Of a DNA stretch of 13,551 nt, positions 13,519-13,551 are shown one piece after another. Position 1 is the stretch's first letter. Every line of letters starts with the position of its first letter. The notes beneath the pieces were generated by a model that did not search any database, was not told where the DNA came from, and saw only the letters and a list, made by a program, of their open reading frames with translations. The translations under genes were made by a program, and so were the position numbers. Source of the DNA: Alphaproteobacteria bacterium. Its GTDB lineage: Bacteria > Pseudomonadota > Alphaproteobacteria > Micropepsales > Micropepsaceae. Location of the stretch: positions 15,824-29,374 of the forward strand of contig PKWC01000167.1 in the NCBI GenBank assembly GCA_003131925.1, given 5' to 3'.

Positions 13519-13551
13519 TGTCATTCCCCCGAAAGCGGGAACCCAGAAGCA
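13519..13551. repeat. Hairpin-forming interspersed repeat fragment, cut by the window end
   Basis: TTCCCCC-GAAA-GCGGGAA (13524-13541) forms a stem of 7 positions with one C-C mismatch and a GAAA tetraloop, flanked by GTCA and by CCCAGAAGC. It closely resembles the GTCATTCCCGCGAAAGCGGG type of short palindromic repeat that I recall as scattered through many proteobacterial genomes. The rest of the unit lies beyond the window. The stretch 13380-13518 before it shows no gene or clear signal. Confidence 0.5.

Overview
The window looks like chromosomal DNA of an alphaproteobacterium with fairly high G+C. Three points support this. There is a GapR/DUF2312 nucleoid protein, which is an alphaproteobacterial hallmark. 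It is paired with DUF1244 and pyruvate kinase, a neighbourhood I recall from Rhizobiales-like genomes. The bL36 protein is of the zinc-ligand-free type. I cannot fix the genus. Most of the region is ordinary housekeeping and envelope sequence, with a small accessory toxin-antitoxin module at the left edge.

Left part (1-3173, all minus strand): a PIN-domain toxin and ribbon-helix-helix-like antitoxin pair (59-645, overlapping by 4 bp), then a translationally coupled pair made of an ABC1/UbiB-like atypical kinase (1806-3173) followed by a DUF2332 protein of unknown function (757-1809). This pair is the best candidate here for an under-described functional unit. Divergent from it is an orphan NtrC-type sigma54 response regulator (3315-4841, plus).

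Middle (4842-7857): an imperfect long palindrome of about 157 bp (4878-5034) separates the convergent ends of the regulator and gapR. On the minus strand DUF1244 (5369-5674) precedes gapR (5059-5301). Pyruvate kinase (5858-7279, plus) diverges from them and carries the K+-independent active-site signature. It converges on a secreted TPR protein (7282-7857, minus) with only 2 bp between the stop codons.

Right part (7993-13551): a 41-codon rpmJ gene (7993-8118, minus), an MltB-type lytic transglycosylase with a peptidoglycan-binding domain (8243-9502, plus), then a minus-strand unit of pbpC (10851-12962) and an MFS transporter (9506-10840). Divergent from pbpC, 37 bp away, is a small secreted DUF1311/LprI-like protein whose frame is broken by an apparent single-G deletion at 13290. 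Two peptidoglycan enzymes and a lysozyme-inhibitor-like protein therefore cluster here, which suggests an envelope theme; that link is inference. The window ends inside a short hairpin repeat of an interspersed type.

I see no CRISPR array, tRNA, rRNA, integrase, transposase or complete mobile element.
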